Source: Verrucomicrobiota bacterium (lineage in GTDB: Bacteria > Verrucomicrobiota > Verrucomicrobiia > Opitutales > Opitutaceae). From it: a DNA stretch of 44,253 nucleotides. Positions 1-7,247 of the stretch are shown piece after piece. Position 1 is the first letter of the stretch. Each line of letters begins with the position of its first letter. Position numbers and translations under genes: made by a program. The stretch spans positions 1-44,253 of the forward strand of contig JAEZAD010000056.1 in NCBI GenBank assembly GCA_023430565.1. The letters are read 5' to 3'. Under the pieces are notes generated by a model, which saw only the letters and a program-made list of their open reading frames with translations, ran no database searches and was not told the DNA's origin.

Positions 1-2
1 TG

Positions 3-452
3 AAGCTCGCGGCGTGGGGCGTGGTGTCCGGGGCGGAGCTGGAGCGGTCGTTTGTGGTGAGCGTGCGGCCGGCGGTGCTGGATCGCGACCGGCTGGAGGA
101 GGCGGGCCAGGTGCTGCGCGAACCGACGACGGGAATCGTGGCGGTGTGTGCGGCGCGGCTGATGGCGCCGTTCAGCCGGCGGATCTACGAGATGGATTTT
201 TATTGTTTGCCGGAATTTCTGGCGACGAACGAGGCGCGCGTGCGGGCGCTGGTGGAGGCGACGATCGAACGGATCCGCAGAGCGGCGGAGCGGCCGCGGC
301 CGTGCCGGCTGCGATTCTCCGGGGTCGATGCGGCGAAGGTGCGGCTGATGACGGAGCTCGGGTTCGGGCGAAGCGGGAGCGGGCGCGCGTATCCGGGGAT
401 GGGTGACGCGGCACTGAAGGAGGTGAACGACTATGAACGAGTCCTCGATTGA
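3..452 (+). CDS. Hypothetical protein, 5' end outside window, possible GNAT-like fold
   Basis: The reading frame is open back to the left edge, so the start may lie outside the window; an internal GTG at 21 would give 143 residues. The C-terminal part, with LMTELGFGRSG near the end followed by a short strand ending YERVL, resembles the last helix and strand of GNAT acetyltransferases, but no clear acetyl-CoA loop (Q/RxxGxG/A) is visible, so this is only a guess from fold-like pattern. It overlaps the next gene by 20 bases, and the shared end carries that gene's Shine-Dalgarno sequence (GGAGGTG near 418-424), so the two are probably cotranscribed and translationally coupled. Function unknown. 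Confidence 0.55.
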   Translation, partial: KLAAWGVVSGAELERSFVVSVRPAVLDRDRLEEAGQVLREPTTGIVAVCAARLMAPFSRRIYEMDFYCLPEFLATNEARVRALVEATIERIRRAAERPRPCRLRFSGVDAAKVRLMTELGFGRSGSGRAYPGMGDAALKEVNDYERVLD

Positions 453-1353
453 CGGCGGCGGGCGGAAGAACGCGTGGTGGTTCGTGCACGCGGTGGTGGC
501 TGCGGTGATCTGGGGCGTCTGGGGGGCGCTGATCGATTCGACGGCGCGGGCGGGATTCCCGGCGGAGCTGGGTTATGTCGTGTGGGCGTTCACGATGGTG
601 CCGCCGGCGCTGTTCGCGCTGCATCGCGTGGGCTGGAAGCTGGAATACGATGCGGCGGCGATCGTGTTGGGCGGTGCGGCGGGACTGCTGGGAGCGGGCG
701 GGCAGTTGATTTTGTTCAAGGTGTTGCGGCTGGCGCCGGCGTATCTGGTTTTTCCGATCATCGCGCTTTCGCCGATCATGACGGTGGGGCTGGCGTTTGC
801 GGTGTTGCGGGAGCGGGTGGTGGTGCGCGAATGGATCGGGATCACGCTCGCGCTGGCGGCGGGCGTGCTGCTGGCGTATTCGCCATCCGGAGACGGCGCG
901 GCGGTGCGGGGCTGGCTGGGGTTGACGCTGGTGGTGTTTGTTTGCTGGGGCGTGCAGGGTTTCGTGATTTCGCGGGCGAACCGGCGGATGCGGGCGGAGA
1001 GTGTGTTTTTCTACATGATGCTGACGGGGCTCATGCTGGTGCCGGTGGCGTTGCGGATGACGGACTTCGGGGCGCCGATCAACTGGGGGTGGCGCGGGTT
1101 TTGGGCGGCGGGGGCGATTCAGAGTTTGAATGCGGTCGGCGCGCTGCTGCTCGTGTATGCGTTTCGCTATGGGAAGGCGATGGTGGTGGCGCCGTTGATC
1201 AACGCGGGGGCGCCGGTGATCACGATTTTGCTTTCGCTGCTGCTGTATCGGGCGCTGCCGAGCGCGATCAATTTCAGCGGGATGGTGTTTGCGGTCGTGG
1301 CGGCGGTGTTGCTGGCGTGGGAGAAGCCGCCGGAGGGCGGGGAGGGGCGGTAG
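433..1353 (+). CDS. EamA/DMT-family membrane transporter
   Basis: The 306-residue protein is almost entirely hydrophobic, with about ten membrane segments in two repeated halves, as in the EamA (drug/metabolite transporter) family. Family hallmarks visible are the WGVWG stretch in the first segment, the PIIALSPIMT region closing the first half, and the final segment FSGMVFAVVAAVLLAW. The ATG at 433 is preceded by GGAGGTG at good spacing and lies inside the end of the upstream gene. EamA members export or import small metabolites such as amino acids, sugars or nucleosides at the inner membrane; nothing here fixes the substrate. The length is usual for the family. Confidence 0.85.
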   Translation: MNESSIDGGGRKNAWWFVHAVVAAVIWGVWGALIDSTARAGFPAELGYVVWAFTMVPPALFALHRVGWKLEYDAAAIVLGGAAGLLGAGGQLILFKVLRLAPAYLVFPIIALSPIMTVGLAFAVLRERVVVREWIGITLALAAGVLLAYSPSGDGAAVRGWLGLTLVVFVCWGVQGFVISRANRRMRAESVFFYMMLTGLMLVPVALRMTDFGAPINWGWRGFWAAGAIQSLNAVGALLLVYAFRYGKAMVVAPLINAGAPVITILLSLLLYRALPSAINFSGMVFAVVAAVLLAWEKPPEGGEGR

Positions 1354-1425
1354 GGAGGGGCGTGGAGATTGTCGGCGCGGGGCTTGTCATTTCGGATGAG
1401 GCCCGCATGGTGTCGGCCCCGTTCT

Positions 1426-1456
1426 TTGACCCGTGCCGCACTCGAATGCGTGAGAT
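1426..1456 (+). promoter_or_regulatory. Possible promoter of the tmRNA gene
   Basis: TTGACC at 1426-1431 could be a -35 box and TGAGAT at 1451-1456 a weak -10 box, placed so that transcription would begin close to the mature tmRNA 5' end at 1464. The spacing of 19 and the poor -10 match make this only a candidate. Confidence 0.3.
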
Positions 1457-1463
1457 CCCTTTT

Positions 1464-1817
1464 GGGGGTGTTCCGGATTCTACCCTTGGTTGGAGTGCGC
1501 CGCTGCCTGTCGAGAGTCGAGGTCTCTCGTTAATCCCCTTCGAAACCAATAAGAGGCAACTACGAAGAAATGCCCATGGCTGCTTAATTAGCGGCCACGT
1601 TGGTCCGGCGACACCTGCTAGCCGTGACCGACGTCGACAGCAGGCATAGCGCGTGGAGCGGTCCGCGGACTGCGCGTCGTATCTTCATCCGGGGAATAGC
1701 GGATACCTTAGCGCGTGCGACGGCTTGGTATCGGCGAAATTAAGGTTGCACTAAACATGGTAGACGCGGTGTGCGAAGGTCAGGGGCACAGGGGTTCAAC
1801 TCCCCTCACCTCCACCA
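1464..1817 (+). ncRNA. ssrA: Transfer-messenger RNA (tmRNA)
   Basis: tmRNA rescues stalled ribosomes by acting first as alanyl-tRNA and then as a short message for a degradation tag. The 5' end GGGGGTG (1464-1470) pairs with CACCTCC (1808-1814) to form the acceptor stem, including the G3-U pair that marks alanine tRNA identity, and the encoded CCA ends at 1817. The typical GTTCCGGATTC block follows the 5' end and the T-arm GGTTCAACTCC precedes the 3' end. The tag frame is readable: resume codon GGC at 1555, then AAC TAC GAA GAA ATG CCC ATG GCT GCT and TAA at 1585-1587, giving tag GNYEEMPMAA. The length of 354 is normal. Its 3' end serves as the attachment site of the element that follows, and the insertion has left the RNA intact. 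Confidence 0.95.
1795..1817 (+). repeat. Left attachment site (attL), ssrA 3' end
   Basis: This is the T-arm, acceptor and CCA part of ssrA, beginning TTCAACTCCCCTCAC and ending CTCCACCA. It is identical over 23 bases to 3046-3068; the match breaks at both flanks (GG before, C after here; AA before, T after there). Confidence 0.88.
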
Positions 1818-1909
1818 CTCTAAGAACGCAACGCAGTCTCCGATTTCCAAACGGATTCCTAACGGAATTTGATTGATCGGGGCTGCGTTTTGTGCTGTTG
1901 GGATGGGCC

Positions 1910-2791
1910 ATGACGACAGCTTCAGCCGCCCCGCACGCCGCAAAGCCCCGCAAGAAGAGCCCCAAACATCCGACGTGGGAGCATCCGAAGGGGAGCGGCA
2001 TCAAAATCGCCGAGATGCCCAACAAGACCGGGGGCAAGGTCTATGGCGTCAGCTACCAAGTCCGCATTCCGTCGGAGCTGTTAGGAATCCCCAGCAAGCG
2101 GGAGATGCACCAGCGGAAGACGAAGGAAGAGGCGGAGCGCCTAGCAGAAGAGCGGTTCGTGGCCCTCAAAAAGCACGGGACGACGTTTGCGGAGATTCCA
2201 GCCGCAGCGCAGAAGCAGATGGGGATAGCGTGGAGCGTCCTCGATGAACACAACAAGCATCTGCGACGCACAGCACAGGAGAAGAACGGCGGGCAACTCC
2301 CACAGGATTTCGCAAAGCACGAGTTGAACATCATTGATGCGGTGAAGGCCGGAATAGCGGCGCTTAGTCCGGTGGGTGGACTCAGGACCTTTGCCGAAGT
2401 CGCGGCGGAGCTACGCGCCAGCAAGCTTGAGCGTTTCAATGCGGGCGGCCTCGACGCCAGCACCGAAAGCGATTTCCGGCGGCGGAGCGAACGGCTGGAG
2501 AGGTTGGGGATGGGGGACCTGCTCGTCAGTCAAATCACCGCCCGTGACGTGGAGAACCTGCTTCAGAAGCTCCGGAAGACGCTTGGTCAGCGTTCGGTTC
2601 TCAACTTCAGAAACACCCTCGCAGAAATCCTCCGCTACGCGAAGGCAAAGCAATACTCCCCCACCAATCCGCTGGAGAGCTTCACCCGAGAAGACCTCAA
2701 AAAGCACGGCGGCGAGAAAGCAGAGCGGAAGCTGGATGGTAGCGCCATCGCCCAACCCAACAATGGCGTTGCCGCGACCCGCTTCCGGTGA
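1910..2791 (+). pseudogene. Tyrosine recombinase (phage-type integrase), truncated, no catalytic domain
   Basis: The 293-residue product has the N-terminal half of a tyrosine recombinase: a basic start, an arm-type binding region with the KTKEEAERLAEERF repeat-like helix (about 70-85), and a SAM-like core-binding domain (about 165-265) with TFAEVAAELR and ITARDVENLLQKLR followed by a helix RSVLNFRNTLAEILRYA. The protein stops where the catalytic domain should begin, so the Arg-His-Arg-Tyr residues are all missing; complete members have about 400 residues. The last ~20 residues after AERKLDG look like readthrough of a deletion junction. The start is uncertain; an in-frame GTG at 1892 would add six residues. 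It lies 92 bases after attL, as expected for an element integrase, and should be inactive. Confidence 0.8.
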
Positions 2792-2825
2792 TGCTCAATC
2801 ATTGTTTCCCCCTAGCACGTAAACA

Positions 2826-2851
2826 TCGGGTTTTTTCGGGGAAAAATCCGA
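2826..2851. repeat. A/T-stem palindrome inside the element
   Basis: TCGGGTTTTTT and AAAAATCCGA form a stem of about ten pairs around a CGGG loop, 35 bases after the integrase stop. It could be a transcription terminator of the integrase or part of a recombinase binding site; it is not followed by a T-run on either strand. Confidence 0.5.
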
Positions 2852-3004
2852 GCGGCCATACGTAAATTACTTTCCCGCTATTCCCCCCCTCCCCGTGGTC
2901 GGGCGATCCGCTATAATAGGAAGGGGGAGGGACCTCCGCTCCCAACAATTCCTGACAGAATGCGTGCGTTTCCGTGCGCGTTCGTGTGTTGCGGTGTGGT
3001 GGTG

Positions 3005-3037
3005 TCCTCCTCTGACGGACGTTCCTCAGAGGGAGGA
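3005..3037. repeat. Imperfect inverted repeat next to attR
   Basis: TCCTCCTCTGA (3005-3015) pairs with TCAGAGGGAGGA (3026-3037) with one bulged base and a ten-base loop. It ends eight bases before the right attachment repeat. On the + strand it would hide the GGGAGG Shine-Dalgarno-like sequence in front of the ATG at 3041. Whether it is a protein-binding site of the element or an RNA hairpin cannot be told. Confidence 0.5.
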
Positions 3038-3040
3038 CTG

Positions 3041-3196
3041 ATGAATTCAACTCCCCTCACCTCCACCATTTTTCGAGTGCGGACGGGACGGCGTGTGTCG
3101 CGCGGCCGGGTTTCGGCGCGCCTGACGGAGCCGGGGCGCGTGAAAGCGCTCGAGGCGTTGCTGGCGAAGTTTAAGCCGCAGGCGCGGGATCAATGA
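3041..3196 (+). CDS. Small ORF running through attR, possible protein
   Basis: An ATG at 3041 with GGGAGG four bases upstream opens a 51-residue frame that reads through the right attachment repeat and ends at 3196, overlapping the end of the convergent GH105 gene. The C-terminal stretch RVSARLTEPGRVKALEALLAKF is basic and helix-like. If translated, the first ~9 residues come from the element and the attachment repeat, so the present 5' end was created by the insertion. It matches no family I know and may be chance in this GC-rich DNA. Confidence 0.25.
   Translation: MNSTPLTSTIFRVRTGRRVSRGRVSARLTEPGRVKALEALLAKFKPQARDQ
3046..3068 (+). repeat. Right attachment site (attR), copy of ssrA 3' end
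   Basis: Exact 23-base copy of the ssrA 3' end at 1795-1817, beginning TTCAACTCCCC and ending CTCCACCA. It marks the right limit of the integrated remnant; the bases after it should be the original sequence downstream of ssrA. Confidence 0.88.
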
Positions 3197-4278
3197 CGCG
3201 GCGCGGGCGTGGGTTCGGCGGAGAGCCGCATCATCTGTGAACCGGCGGCGAGGAAGGCGCCGGAACCGTATTCCTGAGCGGTGGTGGCGTCATAGGCGCC
3301 GGGGGCGTAGCCGATGGGTTGGACCCAGCCAAGGCGGCCGTCGGCATCGACGCAGGCGAGGAGGGCGGTCCAGGTGCGGTCGACGGCAGGACGATATTTC
3401 GAATCGGTGAGGATGCCGTGGTTGAGACCCCAGGCGAGAGCGTAGCAGAAGAACGCGCTGCCGCTGGCTTCGCCGTGTTGAGCTTCCGGATACAGCAGGT
3501 TCGAGCGCCAGAGACCGTCTTCGGGTTGCAGGTCGACGAGGCGCGACGCCATGGCTTGAAAAAGGGCGATGTAGCGGGGGCGCGTGGGATAATCGGCGGG
3601 GAGCACGTCGAGCAGGCGGGCGAGTCCGGCGAGGACCCAGCCGTTGCCGCGGCTCCAGAAGGTTTTCTTCCCGTCGGCGGGAAAGACGAAGCGTTGGTCG
3701 CGGTAGAACAAATCTTCGGCGGGATCGAAGAACGCGAGATACGAGTCCCAGTAGAGCGCATCCATCGTGTCGAGGTAGCGGCGCTCGCCGGTGTGCTGGG
3801 CGAGCTTCGCGAGGGTGGGCGGGCACATGTAGAGCGCGTCGCACCACCACCAAAGCTCGCGTCCGGCGCCGGGTGCGGCGACGAGGGCGTCGAGGATGGA
3901 TTGGGAGGATTCGATTTTCGCCGGCGCCGGCGCGAGGGCGTGGAGTTCGAGGTAGGTCTGGCCAACGATGTGATCGTCGGCGTGACGCGGGCGGGGGCCG
4001 AGCTGCCAGCGGTTGGCTTCGGCGGTGGCCTGCGCGTAGGCGACGTAGGCGTCGTCTCCGGTGGCCCGATACGCTTCCATCACGCCGGTGAGGAAGGCGC
4101 CCTGCACCCAGCCGCGGTTGCCGTGGTGGTGCGTGAGCGGGTGTTGGGTGCTCCAGGGATGAGCGACCTGCCAGTCGAAGACGCGGCGCATGACGGCGGG
4201 GATGGGTTCCGCGGCGGCGGCGACGGAGGCGCAAGCGGTCGAGAGCAACAGGCAGGCGAGGGCGGTGGGGCGGCGCAT
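3190..4278 (-). CDS. GH105-type unsaturated glucuronyl/rhamnogalacturonyl hydrolase, secreted
   Basis: GH88/GH105 enzymes hydrolyse the unsaturated uronic acid that polysaccharide lyases leave on the non-reducing end of oligosaccharides. The 362-residue protein begins with a signal peptide (MRRPTALACLLLSTACASVAA), so it acts outside the cytoplasm. The (alpha/alpha)6-barrel hallmarks are present: HADDHIVGQTYLEL (about 99-112), WWWCDALYM with the likely catalytic Asp147, SRGNGWVLAGLARLL, ASGSAFFCYALAWGLNHG and the closing QEYGSGAFLAAGSQMM. The length is usual for GH105. It follows the response regulator by four bases and is the last gene of the leftward locus, after a protein with a lyase-like domain whose products it would be able to process. 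Exact substrate is inferred only. Confidence 0.88.
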   Translation of the reverse strand: MRRPTALACLLLSTACASVAAAAEPIPAVMRRVFDWQVAHPWSTQHPLTHHHGNRGWVQGAFLTGVMEAYRATGDDAYVAYAQATAEANRWQLGPRPRHADDHIVGQTYLELHALAPAPAKIESSQSILDALVAAPGAGRELWWWCDALYMCPPTLAKLAQHTGERRYLDTMDALYWDSYLAFFDPAEDLFYRDQRFVFPADGKKTFWSRGNGWVLAGLARLLDVLPADYPTRPRYIALFQAMASRLVDLQPEDGLWRSNLLYPEAQHGEASGSAFFCYALAWGLNHGILTDSKYRPAVDRTWTALLACVDADGRLGWVQPIGYAPGAYDATTAQEYGSGAFLAAGSQMMRLSAEPTPAPRH

Positions 4279-4282
4279 GATT

Positions 4283-4912
4283 TTAGAAATGGATGATGCC
4301 GCGTTGAACGGCGGCGATGACGGCCTGCGTGCGGTCGGAGACGCGGAGCTTGGCCAGGATGTTCTTCAAGTGGCCCTTGGTCGTGTATTCGCTGATACCG
4401 AGGGTGTCGGCGATTTCCTTGTTGGCGCGACCGCGCGCGAGCTGCACGAGGACATCGAGTTCGCGCGCGGTGAGCTCCTCGTAGCTGTTGCGGGACTTGA
4501 GACGCGTGGCGACCTCGTGCGGGATCCAGCGGCGGCCGGAGGCGACGGCGTGGATGGCGGGGATCAGTTCCTCGCGGGTGACGCTTTTCAAGACGTAGCC
4601 CTGCGCGCCGGCTTCGAGGGCGAGGTGGATGTCGGTGTCGCCCTCGAAGGCGGAGAGCATGAGGACGCGCGCGGACGCATCGAGCTGGCGGATGTGGCGC
4701 GTGACCTCGTGCCCGCTTTTGCCGGGCATGCGGAGGTCCATGACCACGAGGTCGGGGCGGAGCGCGTTGAACTGCCGGATCGCATCGTCGCCGTCGCCGG
4801 CCTCGCCGATCACGGTGAGGTGCGGGTCGGTGTTGATGAGCGACAGGAGGCCGGTGCGGACGATGAAATGATCGTCGACGACGAGGATGCGGATTTTGGA
4901 CGACGACGTCAC
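4283..4912 (-). CDS. NarL/FixJ-type two-component response regulator
   Basis: This 209-residue protein has a receiver domain (1-125) followed by a LuxR-type helix-turn-helix (about 145-205). Receiver residues are all present: acidic pair Asp13-Asp14, phosphoacceptor Asp59 in VVMDLRMPG, Ser87 and Lys109. The DNA-binding part has LTARELDVLVQLARGRANKEIADTL and the recognition helix region STEYTTKGHLKNILAKL-like. It starts with GTG, and that codon overlaps the kinase stop in the arrangement GTGA, so translation of the pair is coupled. It would be phosphorylated by the HisKA_3 kinase encoded just upstream. The placement between carbohydrate enzymes suggests that it controls this locus. Function as regulator certain, targets inferred. 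Confidence 0.95.
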   Translation of the reverse strand: MTSSSKIRILVVDDHFIVRTGLLSLINTDPHLTVIGEAGDGDDAIRQFNALRPDLVVMDLRMPGKSGHEVTRHIRQLDASARVLMLSAFEGDTDIHLALEAGAQGYVLKSVTREELIPAIHAVASGRRWIPHEVATRLKSRNSYEELTARELDVLVQLARGRANKEIADTLGISEYTTKGHLKNILAKLRVSDRTQAVIAAVQRGIIHF

Positions 4913-7155
4913 AGGGCGTGTTTGTGAGTGGACGCGGCTTCGGCGTCGGCGGCTTCGAAGTCGCGCAGCGAAACGCTCACGCGGACGGTGGTGCCCTCGC
5001 CGGGCGGGCCGGAGACGTCGAGGCGGCCGCCGATGCGCTTGGCGCGTTCGGTCATGCCGAGCAGGCCGAAGTGCTGCAGGCCGCGGTTGGAGAGACGGTG
5101 GGCGACGAGGCCGGAGCCGTTGTCATGGATTTCCAAGGACACCACGTCCTCGGCGAAATTGAGACGCACGGCGACGGTGGTGGCGCCGGAGTGTTTCACG
5201 ACATTGGTGAGCGCCTCCTGGGCGATGCGCAGGAGGTTTTCCTCGACGACTTCGGGGAGGCGCTGCTCTTCGCCGAGGGTGGTGAATTCCGGGGTGATGG
5301 CGCTGCCGGCGAGGAGTTGCGAACCGGAGATCGAGAGGGCTTTGGCGAGGTTGAACTGTTCGAGTTCGCGCGAGCGGAGATCCCAGATGGAGCGGCGGAG
5401 CTCGAGCTGGCTTTGGCGGAGAAAGCGGTGGGCGAGCTCGAGCGGTGCGCCGGCGTCCTGCGGGTTGCGCTCGAAGAGTTTAATGGCGGTTTCGAGCTGG
5501 AGGGCGATGCCGGTGAGAGCTTGTTCGAGGGTGTCGTGAAGTTCGCGGGCGAGGCGGGTGCGTTCCATGAGAACGGCGCGGAACTCGACCTCGGCGGCCT
5601 TGCGGACGGACATCTCGACCTTGAGCTGCTCGGTGCGCTCCTTCACGCGGGCTTCGAGCTGGTCGTGCGCGAGCTGCAGCTCTTTCTGGGCTTTTTCGCG
5701 CTCGGTGATGAGGAAGCTCAACATGGCGTTTTTCTTCGAGACGGTGAGGAGCCAGCCGATGACGGCGGCGAGGAGCACGCAGACGATGGCGAAGCCGATC
5801 AGCAGGCGTTCGGAGGTGAGCCAGCTGGGGGATTGGAGGACGCGGAAGCTTTTGGCGTCGGGCAGGAGAAGGCTGACGGATTTGGGGATGCCGTCGTCGC
5901 CCGTTTCGAACGCGGCGACGCCGCTCACTTCCACGACGCTGCCGAGCGGGGCGGCGGCGATCGCGGGGCTTTCGTGAGCGCCCTCGAATTCGGCGGTGAA
6001 GGATTGTTCGCTGTTGCGGATGGTGCACGTCGTGCGGAAGCCGACGAACGATGCGTCATCGCGGCGCACGGGCCGCACGGTGCGATCGAGGAGAGTGCCG
6101 CGCAGGGTGATGAGTTCGGCGCCGTGCAAACCCTCGCGCAATTCGGCCATGGGGACGGCGCGCGGTTTCACAGGCTCGGGAGCTTCGCCGAGGTCGCGGA
6201 GGACGGCGTCGCGGAGCACGGGCTGGTAATTGACGATTTCCAGAAAGCCGACTGCCTCGATCAGTCGGCCGAGCGGAAGTTCGATTGGCTGGCGGGACTC
6301 GAGGTGCAGACCGCCGGTTTCGTCCTGGATGAAAAGATCGAGGCCGGGGCGGCGGAAGGTCATCACGCCCTTGACGTGGAGGCGTTCGCCGAGATTGGCG
6401 CTCGTGCGAAATTTCGCGAGGTCGTCGACGGGGAGAATGGGCAGTTCGAAGGGTGGGTGCTGTTCGGGCTCTTCGACGATGAAGTCCTCGACGCGCGGGA
6501 CCATGATGCTGACGGCGGTGAGCTGGCGGCGGGCGGCGTTGAAGGTGGTGCCGGCGGTGCCGCGGATGCGGACCTTGGCGGCGACGAGGGAGCGCGGGTT
6601 GAGCTGCGGCGGGAGTTTCGGATAAACGCGCACGCGGTAACCGCCGATCGAGACTTCGACCATCGTCTTCTGCGACGCGACGTAGGAGACGGAGCGGACG
6701 ATGCCGGTGACCTCGATGCGCTGGCTGGCTTCGACGCCGGCCATGAGCCGTTCGACGGAGACCTGTTTCGCTTCGGGCATCGGAGCGGTGCCGAGTTTCT
6801 TCCAGCCGCTGGTTTCGATCACGGGGGCGAACCAGCCGGAGGCGGTCGTGCCGCTGATTTCGACGTAGTCGCCGATGGCGGGCTGGAGTCCTGTATTGCG
6901 AACAAAAATACCGGCGCTCTGGTCCTGCATGACGAATTTCCCGAGCCAGTCGGGTTCGGCGGCGGTGACGACGCCGCGGAGCGTGGCGGGGAGTTTCGAG
7001 GCGGAGACGGCGGTCGAAAGAGCGCGGACTTCGGCGGCGGTGGTGATGATGCGCTCGCCGGTGTCGGTCAGCGTTTCGCCGGCGTGGACCAAGGAGCAGA
7101 GGAGGGAAAACGCGGCGGCAGCGGTCGCAAACGGGCGGAGAACGAGGCGGGGCAT
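4909..7155 (-). CDS. Sensor histidine kinase, HisKA_3 type, with OB-like repeats in the sensor region
   Basis: The 748-residue protein has a signal peptide or anchor (1-25), a large external region (26-450), one clear membrane helix (about 451-471), a coiled coil (480-525), the HisKA_3 dimerisation helix with phosphoacceptor His540 (ARELHDTLEQALTG) and an ATPase domain with N box (AQEALTNVVKH, 645-655), DNGSG (678-682) and GLLGM (697-701). The external part repeats a pattern of beta strands: LRGVVT...KFVMQDQSAGIFVRN (59-87) and VKGVMT...LFIQDETGGLHLE (261-286), plus related strands at 147-155, 350-356 and 408-415, which look like tandem OB-fold domains. The first ATG giving a signal peptide, at 7155, was chosen; the open frame continues far upstream but only with arginine/proline-rich shadow sequence. 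It overlaps the regulator gene and lies 92 bases after the GH2 fusion. Confidence 0.92.
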   Translation of the reverse strand: MPRLVLRPFATAAAAFSLLCSLVHAGETLTDTGERIITTAAEVRALSTAVSASKLPATLRGVVTAAEPDWLGKFVMQDQSAGIFVRNTGLQPAIGDYVEISGTTASGWFAPVIETSGWKKLGTAPMPEAKQVSVERLMAGVEASQRIEVTGIVRSVSYVASQKTMVEVSIGGYRVRVYPKLPPQLNPRSLVAAKVRIRGTAGTTFNAARRQLTAVSIMVPRVEDFIVEEPEQHPPFELPILPVDDLAKFRTSANLGERLHVKGVMTFRRPGLDLFIQDETGGLHLESRQPIELPLGRLIEAVGFLEIVNYQPVLRDAVLRDLGEAPEPVKPRAVPMAELREGLHGAELITLRGTLLDRTVRPVRRDDASFVGFRTTCTIRNSEQSFTAEFEGAHESPAIAAAPLGSVVEVSGVAAFETGDDGIPKSVSLLLPDAKSFRVLQSPSWLTSERLLIGFAIVCVLLAAVIGWLLTVSKKNAMLSFLITEREKAQKELQLAHDQLEARVKERTEQLKVEMSVRKAAEVEFRAVLMERTRLARELHDTLEQALTGIALQLETAIKLFERNPQDAGAPLELAHRFLRQSQLELRRSIWDLRSRELEQFNLAKALSISGSQLLAGSAITPEFTTLGEEQRLPEVVEENLLRIAQEALTNVVKHSGATTVAVRLNFAEDVVSLEIHDNGSGLVAHRLSNRGLQHFGLLGMTERAKRIGGRLDVSGPPGEGTTVRVSVSLRDFEAADAEAASTHKHAL

Positions 7156-7247
7156 GGGGAGCGGGGTTGAACGAAGGAACGGCGGGGCGGGGGCGTTTCC
7201 AAGTTCTTTAGGGGAGAGACGGCGGGCGGGGCGGCTGCAAACGAGGT

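Larger units (their letters stand above)
1795..3068 (+). mobile_element. Remnant of an integrative element inserted in the tmRNA 3' end
   Basis: The last 23 bases of ssrA are repeated exactly about 1.25 kb downstream. Directly inside the left copy is an integrase gene reading away from ssrA, which is the standard arrangement for islands and prophages that use ssrA as attachment site. There is almost no cargo: after the truncated integrase only about 250 gene-free bases remain before the right repeat. The inner DNA is visibly less GC-rich than the flanks and has different codon use. I infer a once larger element that lost its cargo and the catalytic half of its integrase by internal deletion. 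Confidence 0.85.

Noticed and set aside
474..1649. Plus-strand frame spanning the EamA gene and most of the tmRNA
   Set aside because: It is out of frame with the transporter, has shadow composition and runs through the tmRNA.
1780..2037. Minus-strand frame over the ssrA 3' end and the integrase start
   Set aside because: Its C-terminus reads VEVRGVEPLCP, a well-known false translation of the end of tRNA-like genes.
2912..2917. Perfect TATAAT inside the element remnant
   Set aside because: No -35 box at suitable distance and no gene behind it with support; likely chance in an AT-richer stretch.
4918..7170. Open frame of 750 codons on the plus strand opposite the histidine kinase
   Set aside because: Gly/Ala/Glu/Asp-rich translation with no domain, the standard antisense shadow of a GC-rich gene; the kinase on the other strand has complete motifs.
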